From: Rhodocyclus tenuis
GTDB lineage: Bacteria > Pseudomonadota > Gammaproteobacteria > Burkholderiales > Rhodocyclaceae
Assembly (NCBI RefSeq): GCF_014197755.1
Contig: NZ_JACIGE010000001.1
Location: forward strand, 186,001-250,000
Direction: 5' to 3'
Length of the DNA: 64,000 nucleotides
A model generated the notes under the pieces. The model was not told the origin of the DNA, searched no databases, and worked only from the letters and a program-made list of their open reading frames with translations. Shown here one piece after another: positions 8,984 to 20,642 of the stretch; positions within the stretch are counted from its first letter, which is position 1; every line of letters begins with the position of its first letter. The position numbers were made by a program, and so were the translations under genes.

Positions 8984-9019
8984 ATCAACGCGAGTGCAGC
9001 TGCGTTGGAACGCGGGCGA

Positions 9020-10672
<1,653 letters not shown>

Positions 10673-10710
10673 TCAATATCTCCTGAAACGTTCTTCGGAT
10701 GGACGGAGGC

Positions 10711-11001
10711 TCAGGCCTCGACGACGCCCATGATGTCTTCTTCGCGCATGACCAGCAGTTCCTGGCCGTCAACCTTGACGGTCTGACCGGAATACTTGCC
10801 GAACAGAACACGGTCGCCGACCTTGACGGCCATTTCGCGAACCTTGCCGTCGTCGAGGATCTTGCCGTTGCCGACGGCGATCACTTCGCCCTGGTCAGGC
10901 TTTTCGGCAGCGGCGTCCGGAATGACGATGCCGGAAGCGGTCTTGCGCTCTTCTTCGACGCGCTTGACGATCACGCGATCATGCAAAGGACGGATTTTCA
11001 T
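10711..11001 (-). CDS. groS: Co-chaperonin GroES
   Basis: A 96-residue co-chaperonin: [18 protein letters not shown] at the start, the mobile loop [15 protein letters not shown] that docks on GroEL, and [18 protein letters not shown] near the end. AAGGAGA lies 8 bp upstream of the ATG. It is the first gene of the groESL operon, under a CIRCE-controlled promoter. Confidence 0.99.
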   Translation of the reverse strand: MKIRPLHDRVIVKRVEEERKTASGIVIPDAAAEKPDQGEVIAVGNGKILDDGKVREMAVKVGDRVLFGKYSGQTVKVDGQELLVMREEDIMGVVEA

Positions 11002-11090
11002 GCAGTTTCTCCTTGGTTTAGCTCAAGTGACTACGACTAGATGATCGGTGCCTGCCGGATCATGGCTTGCTTGATCGCTGCGCAGGACTG

Positions 11091-11117
11091 TTAGCACTCA
11101 CGTCTAACGAGTGCTAA
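11091..11117. promoter_or_regulatory. CIRCE operator (HrcA site)
   Basis: A perfect TTAGCACTC-N9-GAGTGCTAA inverted repeat. In other bacteria the HrcA repressor binds this element and represses groESL until heat stress. Here it abuts the -10 box and covers the expected transcription start. Confidence 0.98.
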
Positions 11118-11144
11118 TTATAGGGGCGATCCGCGGGGTTTCAA
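11117..11144 (-). promoter_or_regulatory. Sigma-70 promoter of groESL
   Basis: On the minus strand the -35 box is TTGAAA (11139-11144) and the -10 box is a perfect TATAAT (11117-11122), with a 16-bp spacer. The -10 directly adjoins CIRCE. The transposon end begins only 38 bp upstream of the -35 box. Confidence 0.88.
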
Positions 11145-11181
11145 GGGCAGCGATACGAAAAAAACGGCCCGGGAATGTCGA

Positions 11182-11221
11182 GAGTCACTTAGTTCTGAAC
11201 TGTGAGTCACTTAGTTTTGAA
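11182..11221 (+). repeat. Left-end paired terminal repeats of the transposon
   Basis: Two direct copies of GAGTCACTTAGTTYTGAA start at 11182 and 11204 (22-bp period); the outer copy has C where the inner has T. They match, inverted, the two copies at the right end. Probable TnsB-binding sites. The following bases to 11431 contain no gene I can support. Confidence 0.88.
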
Positions 11222-11431
11222 CTGCGTGGCCATCACGCTGCTGCACCACTGCCGTCACCGACCAGTTTCTTGACGGCGAAGGTGACGAGGCGGCGAACGG
11301 GGCCTTAGCAGCCGGGGCAAAGATTGCCAGCAGCGCAGGGCTATCTACTTGTTCCAGGGGTTCCCCTGGGCACCTTTCGTGCGACCGGGGTCAGGAGAAT
11401 GAGTTGCAGCGGAGAAGGTTGGCTCTTACGC

Positions 11432-12164
11432 CTACAGGGTCCTCAGCGGAGAAGCCCACGACTCAGCGGCCAGGGGTAACTCATTGAGCTCCGCCCTTGC
11501 CTCCCGCCAGTTCGGGTAATGTTTGTCCAGCAGGTCAATGAAGCGCGGGCTGTGAGTAGGCTCGATCAGGTGCAACATTTCATGCACCACCACGTATTCA
11601 AGCAGGTCCTTAGGCTTCTTCACCAGTTCGGTATTCAAGCGGATCGTGCCTGCCCGGTGATTACAGCCCCCCCCACTTGGTCTTCATCCGCTGCAGGAAG
11701 TAGGCGCTGACCGTGACGCCTAGTACAGGCTGCCACTTCTGAATCAGCGCAGGTATCGTCTGGTGCAGCAGCGCACGATGCCAGTCGAGCATGACTTCCT
11801 CGCGTTTTTCCGGACTGCTGCCGGGGCGGACCATCAGCGTGATGCGCCGGTGATCCAGCTTCACACCCGGCTTGGCGTCCTGCTCCACAACCGATAGCAG
11901 ATAGCGCCGTCCCCATAGGTAATGGCTCTCCCGCTCGACGAACTGGCGCGGCGTTTCCCGGGCCTGGGCCTGTAGTTTTTCCTGCTGGTCGCGTATCCAG
12001 CCCAGTTTGGAGATGGCGTAGGCGCGGGCCACTTCCAGGCGGGTGCTGGTCGGTGCCACCAAGGTGACGTGCCCGGCAGGCGGATGAACCGAAAGGTGCA
12101 CGTTCTTGACCGCCTTGCGGGTGACCTCGATGGTCAGATCACCCAGCTGGATGCTTTCCGTCAC
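11432..12164 (-). pseudogene. M48/YgjP-type zinc metallopeptidase, frameshifted at an 8-G run
   Basis: The first 167 residues are in one frame ([19 protein letters not shown] to RMKTKWGGL) and stop just after a run of eight G (11667-11674 on the minus strand). Removing one G restores a 243-residue protein that continues KWGGCNHRAGTIR into LEYVVVHEMLHLIEPTHS, containing the HEXXH-type zinc site HEMLH and the usual C-terminus. The shift therefore removes the catalytic motif. The gene follows hsdR with an ATGA overlap; such metallopeptidases often accompany type I restriction loci. It is either a mutated gene, a phase-variable gene, or an assembly error in the homopolymer. Confidence 0.85.
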
Positions 12165-15100
12165 AGATAACCCTGCTGGCTCTTGGCGATCTCGAACATG
12201 GCCTTGGTTGCGGCGCGGTCCCGGTTGAACAGCGGGAAGAGCGCGTTCAGTACCTGGACGCCACGGGGCCCGTCGGCATCATCCTGCCAGCCGGCCGGCG
12301 CCTGCTCGCGAATGGCACGGTCGATCTGCAAGGCCAGTTCCGCCTTGTCGTCATCCTCAGTCGGACATTGGAACTGCACACAAGGAATGGAGGCCAGATT
12401 GTTGAACAGCACCGTGGCCTCCCGGTTGCCATGCAGCACGGCAGGCACACCAGCCTGGGGCTGTTTCGATGCCAGCTTGCGCACCAGTTCCTCGGCCTTC
12501 TTCAGGAATTCTTCATAGGCCGCCGCATCGTCCCGGCTCTGCTTGATCAGATCGTCCAGCAGCTTTGACATCTGATCGTAAAACTTCGGGTCGGTCAGCT
12601 GGTCGCGGATGATGGTCTTGCGGACGTTGTTGATGATGCCTTCGGCAATGGCGTTCTTGGTCAGCTTGCCCTTCTCGTTGAGCTTTCGGGCGATGGCGTC
12701 ATGGATGCCGGTTTCGATGATCAACTCGGTCAGCGACAACTCGCCCAACTCACCCAGTTCCTCGGCCGTATCAGCCTGAATGTAGGTGTTGATGAGGTGG
12801 CGCATGTCCGCCTCGTAGGGCTTGATGTCCAGTTCCTCGCCGGAATGCTTTTTGATGGCGGCGCGGATTTCGGCGTAGAACTCCACTTCACTTTGCAGCT
12901 TCTCCGCCTCGGCGTCTGTATAACCGGCTTCGCTCAGGTTCTGGGCCAGATCGGCATAGGCCCGGGTGAAAAGCGCCACGGCCTTGTAGAACGATACGCG
13001 CAGCGGCTCGGTTTCGTTCAGTGCATTGGGGTTGGCCGCATTGCCGCAGAAGTAGTGCAGGTACTGCTCCACCTCCCGGGGTTGCGGCACCGGCTCGCAC
13101 AGGTAATGCAGTGCCTGCCGGGCATCGTCCAGCTGTTTCTTACCTTCCACCAGCCAGTTCTTGAGCGGGACGTTATTCTCGCCACCGTTGCCGGCGTCGA
13201 TGTCCAGCTCATCGGAGCTATAGACGGCGATGGCCTGCTGCACGTCCCCGAAAAGCTCCTTGTAATCGACGATGTGGCCGTAATCCTTGTCGTCGCCATC
13301 GAGCCGGTTGGTGCGGCAGATGGCCTGGAACAGGTTGTGGTCGCGCAGCTCGTTGTCCAGGTAGATGTAGGTGCAGCTGGGCGCATCGAAGCCGGTCAGT
13401 AACTTGCTGACCACGATCAGCAGCTTCAGGTTGGCCGGCTCGTCCTTGAAGCGGCGCTTGACCTCGTCCTCGTACTGCTTGGTGGTCTGGCCCTGGGCTA
13501 GCACATGCTGGGTGTAGGTGTCGAACTTGTAGCGCTCGTCACTGTTGGCCGGCTCGCGGGAAATCGCGTTGTGGTTGGGCTCGAAGGAGGTGACGAGGCC
13601 GCAATACTGGCCGAAGGTTTTGGTTTGAAAGATGCGGTAGTAATGGCAAGCATCGTAGATGCTGGCCGCCACCAGAATGGCCGTGCCACGGTCGTTGTTG
13701 AGCCGGGGCTTCAGGGCAAAGTCCTGGATGATGTCGGCGACGATGCGCGCCTTGCGCTCTTCCGCGCTCATCAGTTCTTCCATCGTCGCCCAGCGCTTGC
13801 GCAGGATCGACTTCTGGAAGTTGTTGAGGTTCTTCGTCTTATGCTCGAACCACTGGTCGATGGCCTTGCGTGAGCCGAGGCGCTGGGGCACGTCCCGGGC
13901 CTCGTACTTCAGGTCCAGCACTACCTTGTCGGCCACCGCCTGATGGAACTTGTAGGTGTGGATGTAGGTGCCGAACACGTCCCGCGTCATCTGCTTGTCT
14001 TTGCGTAGCAGTGGCGTGCCGGTGAAGCCGATGAAGATCGCCCCTTCCAGCCAGCGCTTCATCTGCTTATTCATGTCGCCGCCCTGTGTGCGGTGGCATT
14101 CATCAACGAAGACGTAGAAACGGCCATGAACCCGGGGCGGCTCGCCCTTCAGGTCGGTGGTGTCGAACTTGTGGATCAGCGCGCAGAGCAGGCGCGGCGT
14201 GGTGGCGCCCAGCTTCTCGATCAGCTCGGCGCGGGAGGTGATGCGCGGCGAAGCGGCATCCTCGCCGATCACCTCGGCGTTGCGCATGACGCCGACGATC
14301 TGCTTGTCCAGCTCATCCCGGTCGGTGATGACCAGGATGCGAGCCTCTGGATCGTGTTCCAGCAGCCACTTGGAGATCAACACCATCAGGATGCTCTTTC
14401 CACTGCCCTGGGTGTGCCAGATCACCCCGCCTTCCTGCTTGGCGACGCGCTCCTGAGCCGCCTTGACGCCCTGGAACTGGTGCTGGCGCGGCACCTTCTT
14501 CTGGCCGGCATCGAAGATGATGAAGTTGCGGATCAGGTCGAGCAGCCGGGTCTTGTCAAAGAGCTGCGCTAGCGGCCGGTCGAGCAGGCTGCCGGCTTCT
14601 GGCGTAACCCCGGCAGCGGGCGGCGCTTCGTCCTTCCATTCGACAAAGAACTGCTCCGGCGTGCCGGTGGTGCCATAACGCAAGCCTTGCGAGTCGCTAC
14701 CCGCCAGCACCAGCTGCACCGTGCTGAAGAAACCCTTGTTGAAGATTTCTTCCTGATTGGTGATCAGCTGGCGCACCCCGTCGGCCACTTCCACCGAGCT
14801 GCGCTTGAGTTCCAGCACCGCGATGGCGATGCCGTTGATGTAGAGCACGATGTCTGGCCGACGCTGGTAGCCGCCCTTGAGCGTCACCTCCTCGGCCAGG
14901 GCGAAGTGGTTGTTGGCCGGGGTGGTCCAGTCGATCAGGTGCACTTTGTCGTGGGGCTGGCCGGCGGCCACCTGCACATCGACGCCATAGCGCAGCAACT
15001 GGTAGGTGCGCAGGTTGGCCTGGTAGAGGGTGATGCCGGTGCTGTCGGCCGCCGTCAGCAGTTTCTGCAGGGCGGCGGCGATGTGGGCATCGGAATAGCT

Positions 15101-15271
15101 GCGCTGTTGTAGATTGGCGCGCAGTAGTTCGGTTTCGATGGGTCGGTTGTTTTCCCGCTTGTTCCAGTCCCTCAGGTATTCGTAGCCGAGGCAGTCCGAG
15201 CGCGAAGTATCCGTAAAGAGCGCGATGACGCGATTCTGGGTTTTACGTTCGGAGCGCGGCTGTTCAAGCAT
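12161..15271 (-). CDS. hsdR: Type I restriction enzyme R subunit (HsdR)
   Basis: A 1036-residue motor/nuclease subunit. The N-terminal nuclease domain has the PD-(D/E)XK elements [20 protein letters not shown] at about residues 145-165. The SF2 translocase follows: Walker [10 protein letters not shown] (about residues 284-292), DEAD-like [12 protein letters not shown], and LLTGFDAP of the second RecA domain. The C-terminal helical region binds the methylase. It cuts DNA away from unmethylated recognition sites in complex with HsdM and HsdS. The ATG at 15271 starts 7 bp after the hsdS stop; an in-frame codon at 15304 would overlap hsdS. Length is normal for the family. Confidence 0.95.
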   Translation of the reverse strand: MLEQPRSERKTQNRVIALFTDTSRSDCLGYEYLRDWNKRENNRPIETELLRANLQQRSYSDAHIAAALQKLLTAADSTGITLYQANLRTYQLLRYGVDVQVAAGQPHDKVHLIDWTTPANNHFALAEEVTLKGGYQRRPDIVLYINGIAIAVLELKRSSVEVADGVRQLITNQEEIFNKGFFSTVQLVLAGSDSQGLRYGTTGTPEQFFVEWKDEAPPAAGVTPEAGSLLDRPLAQLFDKTRLLDLIRNFIIFDAGQKKVPRQHQFQGVKAAQERVAKQEGGVIWHTQGSGKSILMVLISKWLLEHDPEARILVITDRDELDKQIVGVMRNAEVIGEDAASPRITSRAELIEKLGATTPRLLCALIHKFDTTDLKGEPPRVHGRFYVFVDECHRTQGGDMNKQMKRWLEGAIFIGFTGTPLLRKDKQMTRDVFGTYIHTYKFHQAVADKVVLDLKYEARDVPQRLGSRKAIDQWFEHKTKNLNNFQKSILRKRWATMEELMSAEERKARIVADIIQDFALKPRLNNDRGTAILVAASIYDACHYYRIFQTKTFGQYCGLVTSFEPNHNAISREPANSDERYKFDTYTQHVLAQGQTTKQYEDEVKRRFKDEPANLKLLIVVSKLLTGFDAPSCTYIYLDNELRDHNLFQAICRTNRLDGDDKDYGHIVDYKELFGDVQQAIAVYSSDELDIDAGNGGENNVPLKNWLVEGKKQLDDARQALHYLCEPVPQPREVEQYLHYFCGNAANPNALNETEPLRVSFYKAVALFTRAYADLAQNLSEAGYTDAEAEKLQSEVEFYAEIRAAIKKHSGEELDIKPYEADMRHLINTYIQADTAEELGELGELSLTELIIETGIHDAIARKLNEKGKLTKNAIAEGIINNVRKTIIRDQLTDPKFYDQMSKLLDDLIKQSRDDAAAYEEFLKKAEELVRKLASKQPQAGVPAVLHGNREATVLFNNLASIPCVQFQCPTEDDDKAELALQIDRAIREQAPAGWQDDADGPRGVQVLNALFPLFNRDRAATKAMFEIAKSQQGYL

Positions 15272-15278
15272 GGGCGGC

Positions 15279-16502
15279 CTATGCGGTGGGGAGTCGGGCT
15301 TCACCAGTCAGCAGTTCCGACATCATAGCTTGCTTCAAGGCGCGAGTTTTTTCGAGGCGGGCTTCGAGGGCTGCCAGTTCGGCATCCATGTCGGAGAGGA
15401 CGGTCGCGATGGCGGATTGTTCGGTGACAGGGGGAAATGGCAAAGAAATCGACTTGATTATCCTCAGATTCAAGCCGCCTCGCCCGCCATCACCCGTGGA
15501 TAGTTCGCGTAGTTCATCGTACCTATTGTCAAGGTTGTAGTAGAGGTACTCAGGAATGAAAGATTCGTTTGGGAAAATTGCAGCAATCGATTGATTCGTA
15601 CAAAGCTCAAAGTGGTTCATTGCAACCGTGCCGCGTGTCTTGCCTTGCCCCGCTAGGCCAATCAAAACACACTTAGCGGGAATCATCTTGGTGCTCGAAT
15701 TCGCAAGACCGGCTTCTGTGATCCTGCCCTCAACCGCATAAACCTGCTTGAGGTTCAACTCGCCAGAATTCATCCACGGAATGGCACCGTTCCAATACTC
15801 TGCAATCTTTGTGCTTGGCGTGCCCCCGGCAGTGCAGTCCGTAAATTCTCCAATTCGCTTCACTTCCCACTCCCCGCCAAACCCCGGCAGGCGGGTTTGG
15901 CCGGTGAGGAGTTGCTGCATGGTGGCCTGTTTGAGGTCGCGCTTCTTGGCGATCAGCTGGGTCAGTCCGTCGAGCAGCGCATCCATATCCGACAGGGCGG
16001 TGGCGATGGCGCGCTGTTCGGTATGTGGCGGGAGCGGAAGTCCAAATGCTTTGAGGGCAGGCATCTCGACCCCCGTCTGGCCGGAAGACCTACGCGAAAG
16101 CGAATCAATAAGCTGGAAGAGCTTTTCTTGCGTCAGAACGTGAAATAAAAATTCCCGTGAGATTACGTCCTTCGGCGTGGTCTTTATCAGTGCGACGTTG
16201 TATGCGCCCTCAATGCCACGGAGGATTTGGAAGATGGGCGGCCCATATCTCCCAATCATGATGTCCCCAGCAGTGCATCTTTTTCGCGCCATAGCCTCAG
16301 GAATGAAAGATGCGTATTCGTCCGTCTTGTAATCCCGGATTTGGATCAGTCGCACATAGCCGGGTGTTGGCGAAAACTTGAATGTGGACCTCGGTGGTTG
16401 TGAGCCACCTGCAAACGTAGCAACGCCGCCAATGGTCGAAGCAACCCAGTCTTCCGGAATGATCCCGACCTCTGTCTGCTTATATCCCGGTCTCAATTCC
16501 AC
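15279..16502 (-). CDS. hsdS: Type I restriction enzyme specificity subunit (HsdS)
   Basis: A 407-residue DNA-recognition subunit with two target recognition domains (about residues 10-155 and 215-350). Each is followed by a conserved coiled-coil repeat: [20 protein letters not shown] and [20 protein letters not shown], ending [11 protein letters not shown] and [11 protein letters not shown]. The two repeats could in principle recombine to swap specificity domains. The GTG start at 16502 overlaps the hsdM stop by 10 bp. The recognition sequence cannot be deduced by reading. Confidence 0.95.
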   Translation of the reverse strand: MELRPGYKQTEVGIIPEDWVASTIGGVATFAGGSQPPRSTFKFSPTPGYVRLIQIRDYKTDEYASFIPEAMARKRCTAGDIMIGRYGPPIFQILRGIEGAYNVALIKTTPKDVISREFLFHVLTQEKLFQLIDSLSRRSSGQTGVEMPALKAFGLPLPPHTEQRAIATALSDMDALLDGLTQLIAKKRDLKQATMQQLLTGQTRLPGFGGEWEVKRIGEFTDCTAGGTPSTKIAEYWNGAIPWMNSGELNLKQVYAVEGRITEAGLANSSTKMIPAKCVLIGLAGQGKTRGTVAMNHFELCTNQSIAAIFPNESFIPEYLYYNLDNRYDELRELSTGDGGRGGLNLRIIKSISLPFPPVTEQSAIATVLSDMDAELAALEARLEKTRALKQAMMSELLTGEARLPTA

Positions 16503-18913
16503 GCTGCCCCCATGCTCTTGAGGTGTTCTTCCACCCTAGCCGACAGCGCCCCGACCTCGTCCACCAGCTGCGGCAGCGGCGTCGCATACCGTTCAGCCAG
16601 TTCGCGGATGCGGGCAGTCAGGGTCTGGCCGACGCGGTCGAGCTCACCTTGTAGGTCGACAGCCAGTCGGGCCAGCCATTTGTCGTCCACCACCAGGGTC
16701 TTGATCTCCGCCACGCTGAGCTTGGCGTAATGGTCATGGGCCAGTTGATCGAGCTGGGCATCCAGTTCCTTGACGGCTTTCTTGAGCTTGCTTTCCTTTT
16801 CGCTCAACTTGAGCCATTGCTTCAACACCGCCAGTTCGTCCTTGGCCTCGGGATCGTTGCCAATCTCCTTGACGCGCTCCTTCACGTGGGCAGCGTTGAT
16901 CTTGTCGAAGCCGGCGAAGACGGCATCCTCGCCGCGGTGCTCCTCTTCCAGTTCGGCGATCTGGCCGGCGATGGCTTCCAGTTCGGCCTGCCTAGCATCC
17001 AGCGTCGCCTGTTCCGATGCGAAGTAGCGGGCGACGAGGTAGGGCTTGGGGATCAGGTCGCAGGCCCAGCCCTTGTCCTTCTGCTTGCCCTTCTTGTCGG
17101 TTTCGACGATGCGCGCCGGCTTGGCGACCCAGCCATCGGCGGCGATCAGGTAGGCGTCGTCCTGCATGGTTTCGGCCCAGTAGTCCATCAGGTGCTGATA
17201 AACGTCGTAGGGGTCGAGCAGGGGCGAAGCCTGGAAAGCGGCGAGCAGGGTTTCGGAGACGGTGCCGATCAGAGCCTTGGGGTGGTCGTTCTGACCGAAG
17301 CCGGTCAGGCGCGGCGTGATGGCTTCGCACCATTTGCCGAACAGAGCGTTCACCTTGTCGGTGAAGGCGATGAATTCGCCGTGGCCGAGGATGGCGGCCT
17401 TGATTTCGCCCACCGGCAGCTTGAGGCGGGCGTAGCCAGGGCGGCCGGCCGACTCAAACAGCGCGGCGCGTAGGCCGGGCATCTGCTGCCAGTCGGCGGC
17501 AAAGGCGTCGATGTCCCGCTCCGGGATGCCGCCGTTAAGGTGAGCATCGATGTCCTGCAGGTCTTCCGGCTCGCTGCTGTCGATGTAGCGCGGCAGGTTA
17601 AGGTTGAAATCGTTCTTGGCGTCGGCGATCTCGGTGAAGGGCACCATGCGGGCGTAACGCGGGCTGTCGATCTGCCGGGTGAAGGTATCGACGATCTTGT
17701 GGATGTCCTGCTCGCGCAGGCGGTTCTTGTTGCCGTCCTTGATGTAGCCCTTGGCGGCGTCGATCATGAACACGCCTTTGCGAGCGGCGGCGTTTTCCTT
17801 GTCCAGCACCAGGATGCAGGCGGGGATGCCGGTGCCGTAGAAGAGGTTGGCCGGCAGGCCGATGATCCCCTTGAGGATGCCGGAACGGACCAGCTGCTGG
17901 CGGATGACCGCCTCGGCATTGCCGCGGAACAGCACGCCGTGGGGCAGGATGCAAGCGGCTTTGCCGTTGGCCTTCATGCTACGGACGATGTGCAGCAGAT
18001 AGGCGTAATCACCCTGCTTGGCCGGCGGTACGCCCCAGCCGAAGCGCTGGTAGAGGTCGTCTTCCGGGGTGAGGCCGGTACTCCAGGTCTTGTCGGAGAA
18101 CGGTGGATTGGCGACCACGTAGTCGTAGGTGCGCAGACCTTCGCCATCCTTGAACTTGGGCGCCGCCAGCGTGTTGCCGGAGAGGATGTTGGCGGTGGGG
18201 AAGTCGTGCAGGATCATGTTCATCCGTGCCAGACCGGCGGTAGTGACGTCCTTTTCCTGTCCTTCCAGGGTGATCTTGTTGCCGGCTTCGGCAGCGACCT
18301 TGAGCAGCAGCGAACCCGAGCCGCAGGTCGGGTCGTAGGCAGTGGTGGCGGCCTTGGTGTTTTCGGGTGAGATGCCGATCACCTTGGCGATCACCCGGCT
18401 GACTTCGGACGGGGTGTAGAACTGGCCCTTGCTCTTGCCGGAATCCTGGGCGAAGTGGCGCATGAGGAATTCATAGGCATCGCCGAGGATGTCGTCGTGC
18501 TCGGCGCGGTTCTCCGAGAAGTCCAGTTCCGGCTTCTGGAAGATGCTGACCAGGTTGGACAGCCGTTCCACCATGGCCGAACCTTCGCCCAGCTTGTTGG
18601 GGTCGTTGAAGTCCGGGAAGTCGCTGCGGGCCAGGCGGGCGTTGGCGTCAATCAGCGGCTGGATGATCTGGGTGTTGATCTTGTCGCCGATGTCACTCTT
18701 GCCCTTGAGGGCGACCATGTCCGCGAAGCTGGCGCCCTTGGGAATGACCACGGGTGGCGCGAAGTCGTCGCTGTCGGCGTACTTGTCGCTGATGTACTTG
18801 ATAAACAGCATGAACAGGACGTAGTCCTTGTACTGGCTGGCATCCATGCCGCCACGCAGTTCATCACAAGAGGCCCAAAGGGAGGAGTAAAGATCAGATT
18901 TCTTGATAGGCAC
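16493..18913 (-). CDS. hsdM: Type I restriction enzyme methylase subunit (HsdM), long form
   Basis: An 806-residue adenine-N6 methyltransferase subunit. The N-terminal helical domain (YKDYVLFMLFIKYISDKYAD) is followed by the SAM-binding motif DPTCGSGSLLLK at about residue 195 and the catalytic NPPF at about residue 270. A C-terminal extension of roughly 300 residues, with a long coiled coil (AELEAIAGQIAELEEE onward), makes it longer than the classic 500-residue HsdM. The start is GTG at 18913. It is the first gene of the hsdM-hsdS-hsdR-metallopeptidase operon. Confidence 0.94.
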   Translation of the reverse strand: MPIKKSDLYSSLWASCDELRGGMDASQYKDYVLFMLFIKYISDKYADSDDFAPPVVIPKGASFADMVALKGKSDIGDKINTQIIQPLIDANARLARSDFPDFNDPNKLGEGSAMVERLSNLVSIFQKPELDFSENRAEHDDILGDAYEFLMRHFAQDSGKSKGQFYTPSEVSRVIAKVIGISPENTKAATTAYDPTCGSGSLLLKVAAEAGNKITLEGQEKDVTTAGLARMNMILHDFPTANILSGNTLAAPKFKDGEGLRTYDYVVANPPFSDKTWSTGLTPEDDLYQRFGWGVPPAKQGDYAYLLHIVRSMKANGKAACILPHGVLFRGNAEAVIRQQLVRSGILKGIIGLPANLFYGTGIPACILVLDKENAAARKGVFMIDAAKGYIKDGNKNRLREQDIHKIVDTFTRQIDSPRYARMVPFTEIADAKNDFNLNLPRYIDSSEPEDLQDIDAHLNGGIPERDIDAFAADWQQMPGLRAALFESAGRPGYARLKLPVGEIKAAILGHGEFIAFTDKVNALFGKWCEAITPRLTGFGQNDHPKALIGTVSETLLAAFQASPLLDPYDVYQHLMDYWAETMQDDAYLIAADGWVAKPARIVETDKKGKQKDKGWACDLIPKPYLVARYFASEQATLDARQAELEAIAGQIAELEEEHRGEDAVFAGFDKINAAHVKERVKEIGNDPEAKDELAVLKQWLKLSEKESKLKKAVKELDAQLDQLAHDHYAKLSVAEIKTLVVDDKWLARLAVDLQGELDRVGQTLTARIRELAERYATPLPQLVDEVGALSARVEEHLKSMGAAWN

Positions 18914-19131
18914 GGGATATTTCGGTTGTCATTCGACGAAACCGACAACTCTAACCCATAGGACGCGTGAGCCGAAGGTCGGCGCGTGCGCTGCCGCCCC
19001 TCCTGGCAGCCTGTCGGACTATCGCCTGGCAGCTCAGATGATAGAAGCGCGCCCATCGAAGCCAATCTGAGACATGAGCCGTTTTCATCCAGTTAATCGC
19101 CAGACCGGCTACCTTGCCACGCTGGCAACGC

Positions 19132-20052
19132 CTAAGGATGCAGCATCTTCAGCCGTGCCTTGAGCCCTGCAGCCTCGCCGGGGTGAAATCTCGCAAGATG
19201 GGTCACTCGACCTGAAACAGATGCGTGTTCTCGCCATTGCTCCGCAGAAAGAGGGCCTCGGCTTGCGAGGCGCTCCAGATGGTCTACAGCCGCCCGGATT
19301 CGCCCCCTCTCGGCCTTCGGAAGTCCTGGCAATTGATTGACCGTGAGCTTCGTGACAGTCATTTGTTGGCCGGCAGTTTTTAGGTCATGCTTCTCGCGCT
19401 TGGGTTTGTACCCTCTCCGTAACATGAGGCCGAAGATCAGACGAACGATCTCGTTCTTATGCTCAGGTGGAATTGGCGTTTTCGATGATGCGGCAATATC
19501 GTCGACAAAGCGTGAATAGACGATCCCGTCTGCTGCAAAACGGTCATGCAGCGCCGGCTCGTCCCGCCAGAAAACTAGGTTGGCAAGATGCGGGCTGGTG
19601 ATTGCCCCCTGCGGCAACTCGCCATTCCGTGTGGTCAGTGCAGTCAGCAACCGTGCAACTTCGTCCGAGAACCTGAAAAAATTTCGCCACACATCGAACA
19701 CGTGGGCCGTGGTTGTCGACGGAAAGAAGCTCCCAATGTCTTCCGTGATGACGAGTGCTGCGCCCACGTGCAGTTCGGCATTGGTCTTGTAGTCCCGGCC
19801 TTTGATGCTGCCGGTGAGGTAAAGGGGGAAGGTGACTCGATCAAGAATCTCACTCTTGATGCGTCGGTGGACTTCTTTCAGGGCGGGTTTCGCGTCAAAT
19901 GTGACTCGCTTGCTGCCATCACTTTTCTCGATCTCGTGAGCGATGCGATACAGCCGATCTGCGTTGTTGCCCAGATAGCCCAGCCGCTGCGGCGAAAAGC
20001 GTAGAGCCTTGCCCAGCGATTCGATACGGCGTATCGCTTGCCCGCTATACAA
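19132..20052 (-). CDS. Retron-type reverse transcriptase
   Basis: A reverse transcriptase of about 306 residues, normal for retrons. Catalytic motifs: VITEDIGSFFPST (Asp105), ELPQGAITSPHLANLVF, and YSRFVDDIA (Asp184-Asp185). Retron-specific signatures are present: NAELH (residues 91-95) fits the NAxxH of region X, and VTKLTVNQLPGLPKAER matches the region Y block, with VTK instead of the usual VTG. In retrons this enzyme makes a branched RNA-DNA molecule from an adjacent non-coding RNA and works with an effector in phage defence. There is no ATG; the TTG at 20052, overlapping the XRE gene stop by 8 bp, best fits the family N-terminus. GTG and TTG codons further upstream (to 20118) are alternatives. 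Confidence 0.87.
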   Translation of the reverse strand: MYSGQAIRRIESLGKALRFSPQRLGYLGNNADRLYRIAHEIEKSDGSKRVTFDAKPALKEVHRRIKSEILDRVTFPLYLTGSIKGRDYKTNAELHVGAALVITEDIGSFFPSTTTAHVFDVWRNFFRFSDEVARLLTALTTRNGELPQGAITSPHLANLVFWRDEPALHDRFAADGIVYSRFVDDIAASSKTPIPPEHKNEIVRLIFGLMLRRGYKPKREKHDLKTAGQQMTVTKLTVNQLPGLPKAERGRIRAAVDHLERLASRGPLSAEQWREHASVSGRVTHLARFHPGEAAGLKARLKMLHP

Positions 20053-20350
20053 GGGGGAACTGGTCGGCAACCGGTTCACTAAGCAGTTCCAGCGCGGTGC
20101 GAGCGAGCTCGCCAGCAAGTTCTTTGTCCATGCCAGTCAGTTCGCCATGTTCCGCAGCCAGGAAAAACAGTATCCCGACCGGTACGTTAAGCGCCTGAGC
20201 AACCTTCGTCAGGGTTGACAGCGTGGGATCCCTCTTGTTGTTTTCCAACAAGCACAGATAAGAAACGGAGCACTCGGCACGACGAGCCAGATCCGACTGC
20301 GAAACACCTCGGCGGGTACGGCACATCTTGATCGCTTGTCCTACGTTCAT
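20045..20350 (-). CDS. XRE-family helix-turn-helix protein, retron-associated
   Basis: A 101-residue protein with a Cro/CI-type HTH: MNVGQAIKMCRTRRGVSQ, then SDLARRAECSVSYLCLLENN, then a short C-terminal segment rich in Leu and Glu. It overlaps the reverse transcriptase gene, so the two are probably co-translated. HTH proteins are the accompanying protein in one published class of retrons (type VI), where they are thought to be the effector or the regulator; which applies here is unknown. The ATG at 20350 was preferred to an upstream TTG because the HTH domain starts immediately after it. Confidence 0.85.
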   Translation of the reverse strand: MNVGQAIKMCRTRRGVSQSDLARRAECSVSYLCLLENNKRDPTLSTLTKVAQALNVPVGILFFLAAEHGELTGMDKELAGELARTALELLSEPVADQFPLV

Positions 20351-20405
20351 TTCTTTCGTCCGCAAAAAGCAAATATTGGGCTTGCTGCGTCTTGGCTCAT
20401 TCCAT

Positions 20406-20642
20406 TTACCGCAGCAGGTCGGTGAGATTAGTCACCAACGTCATTACGGTATCGATGATTTGGAGTACCCGAAGGGCAAGTTCGCCCAGCGGGATTTCCG
20501 GCCTTTCTTCCTCCGCAAGCCTTTTGAGCTTTTGGAGTACGTCATCGAGTTCTGCCAGAGCGCCAGCATCGAGTTGGCTGTGATGCACATCGCGCAGCTT
20601 TTGGAGCGTTGCGATGTTGTTCTTCAAGACATCATGTTTCAT
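20406..20642 (-). CDS. Unrecognised 78-aa helical protein upstream of the retron XRE gene
   Basis: I do not recognise this protein. It begins MKHDVLKNNIATLQKLRDV and has an amphipathic, probably coiled-coil body (AELDDVLQKLKRLAEEER) and a hydrophobic C-terminal helix (LQIIDTVMTLVTNLTDLL). GGAG lies 9 bp upstream of the ATG, and the frame reads in the same direction as the XRE and reverse transcriptase genes, 55 bp ahead of them. The hydrophobic tail could be a membrane contact or an oligomerisation face. Being first after the structured leader, it may be a third component of the retron-like system. Confidence 0.7.
   Translation of the reverse strand: MKHDVLKNNIATLQKLRDVHHSQLDAGALAELDDVLQKLKRLAEEERPEIPLGELALRVLQIIDTVMTLVTNLTDLLR

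Noticed and set aside
11118..11431. Possible small gene at the left transposon end
   Set aside because: The only frame crosses the element boundary and includes the end repeats; no ribosome binding site.
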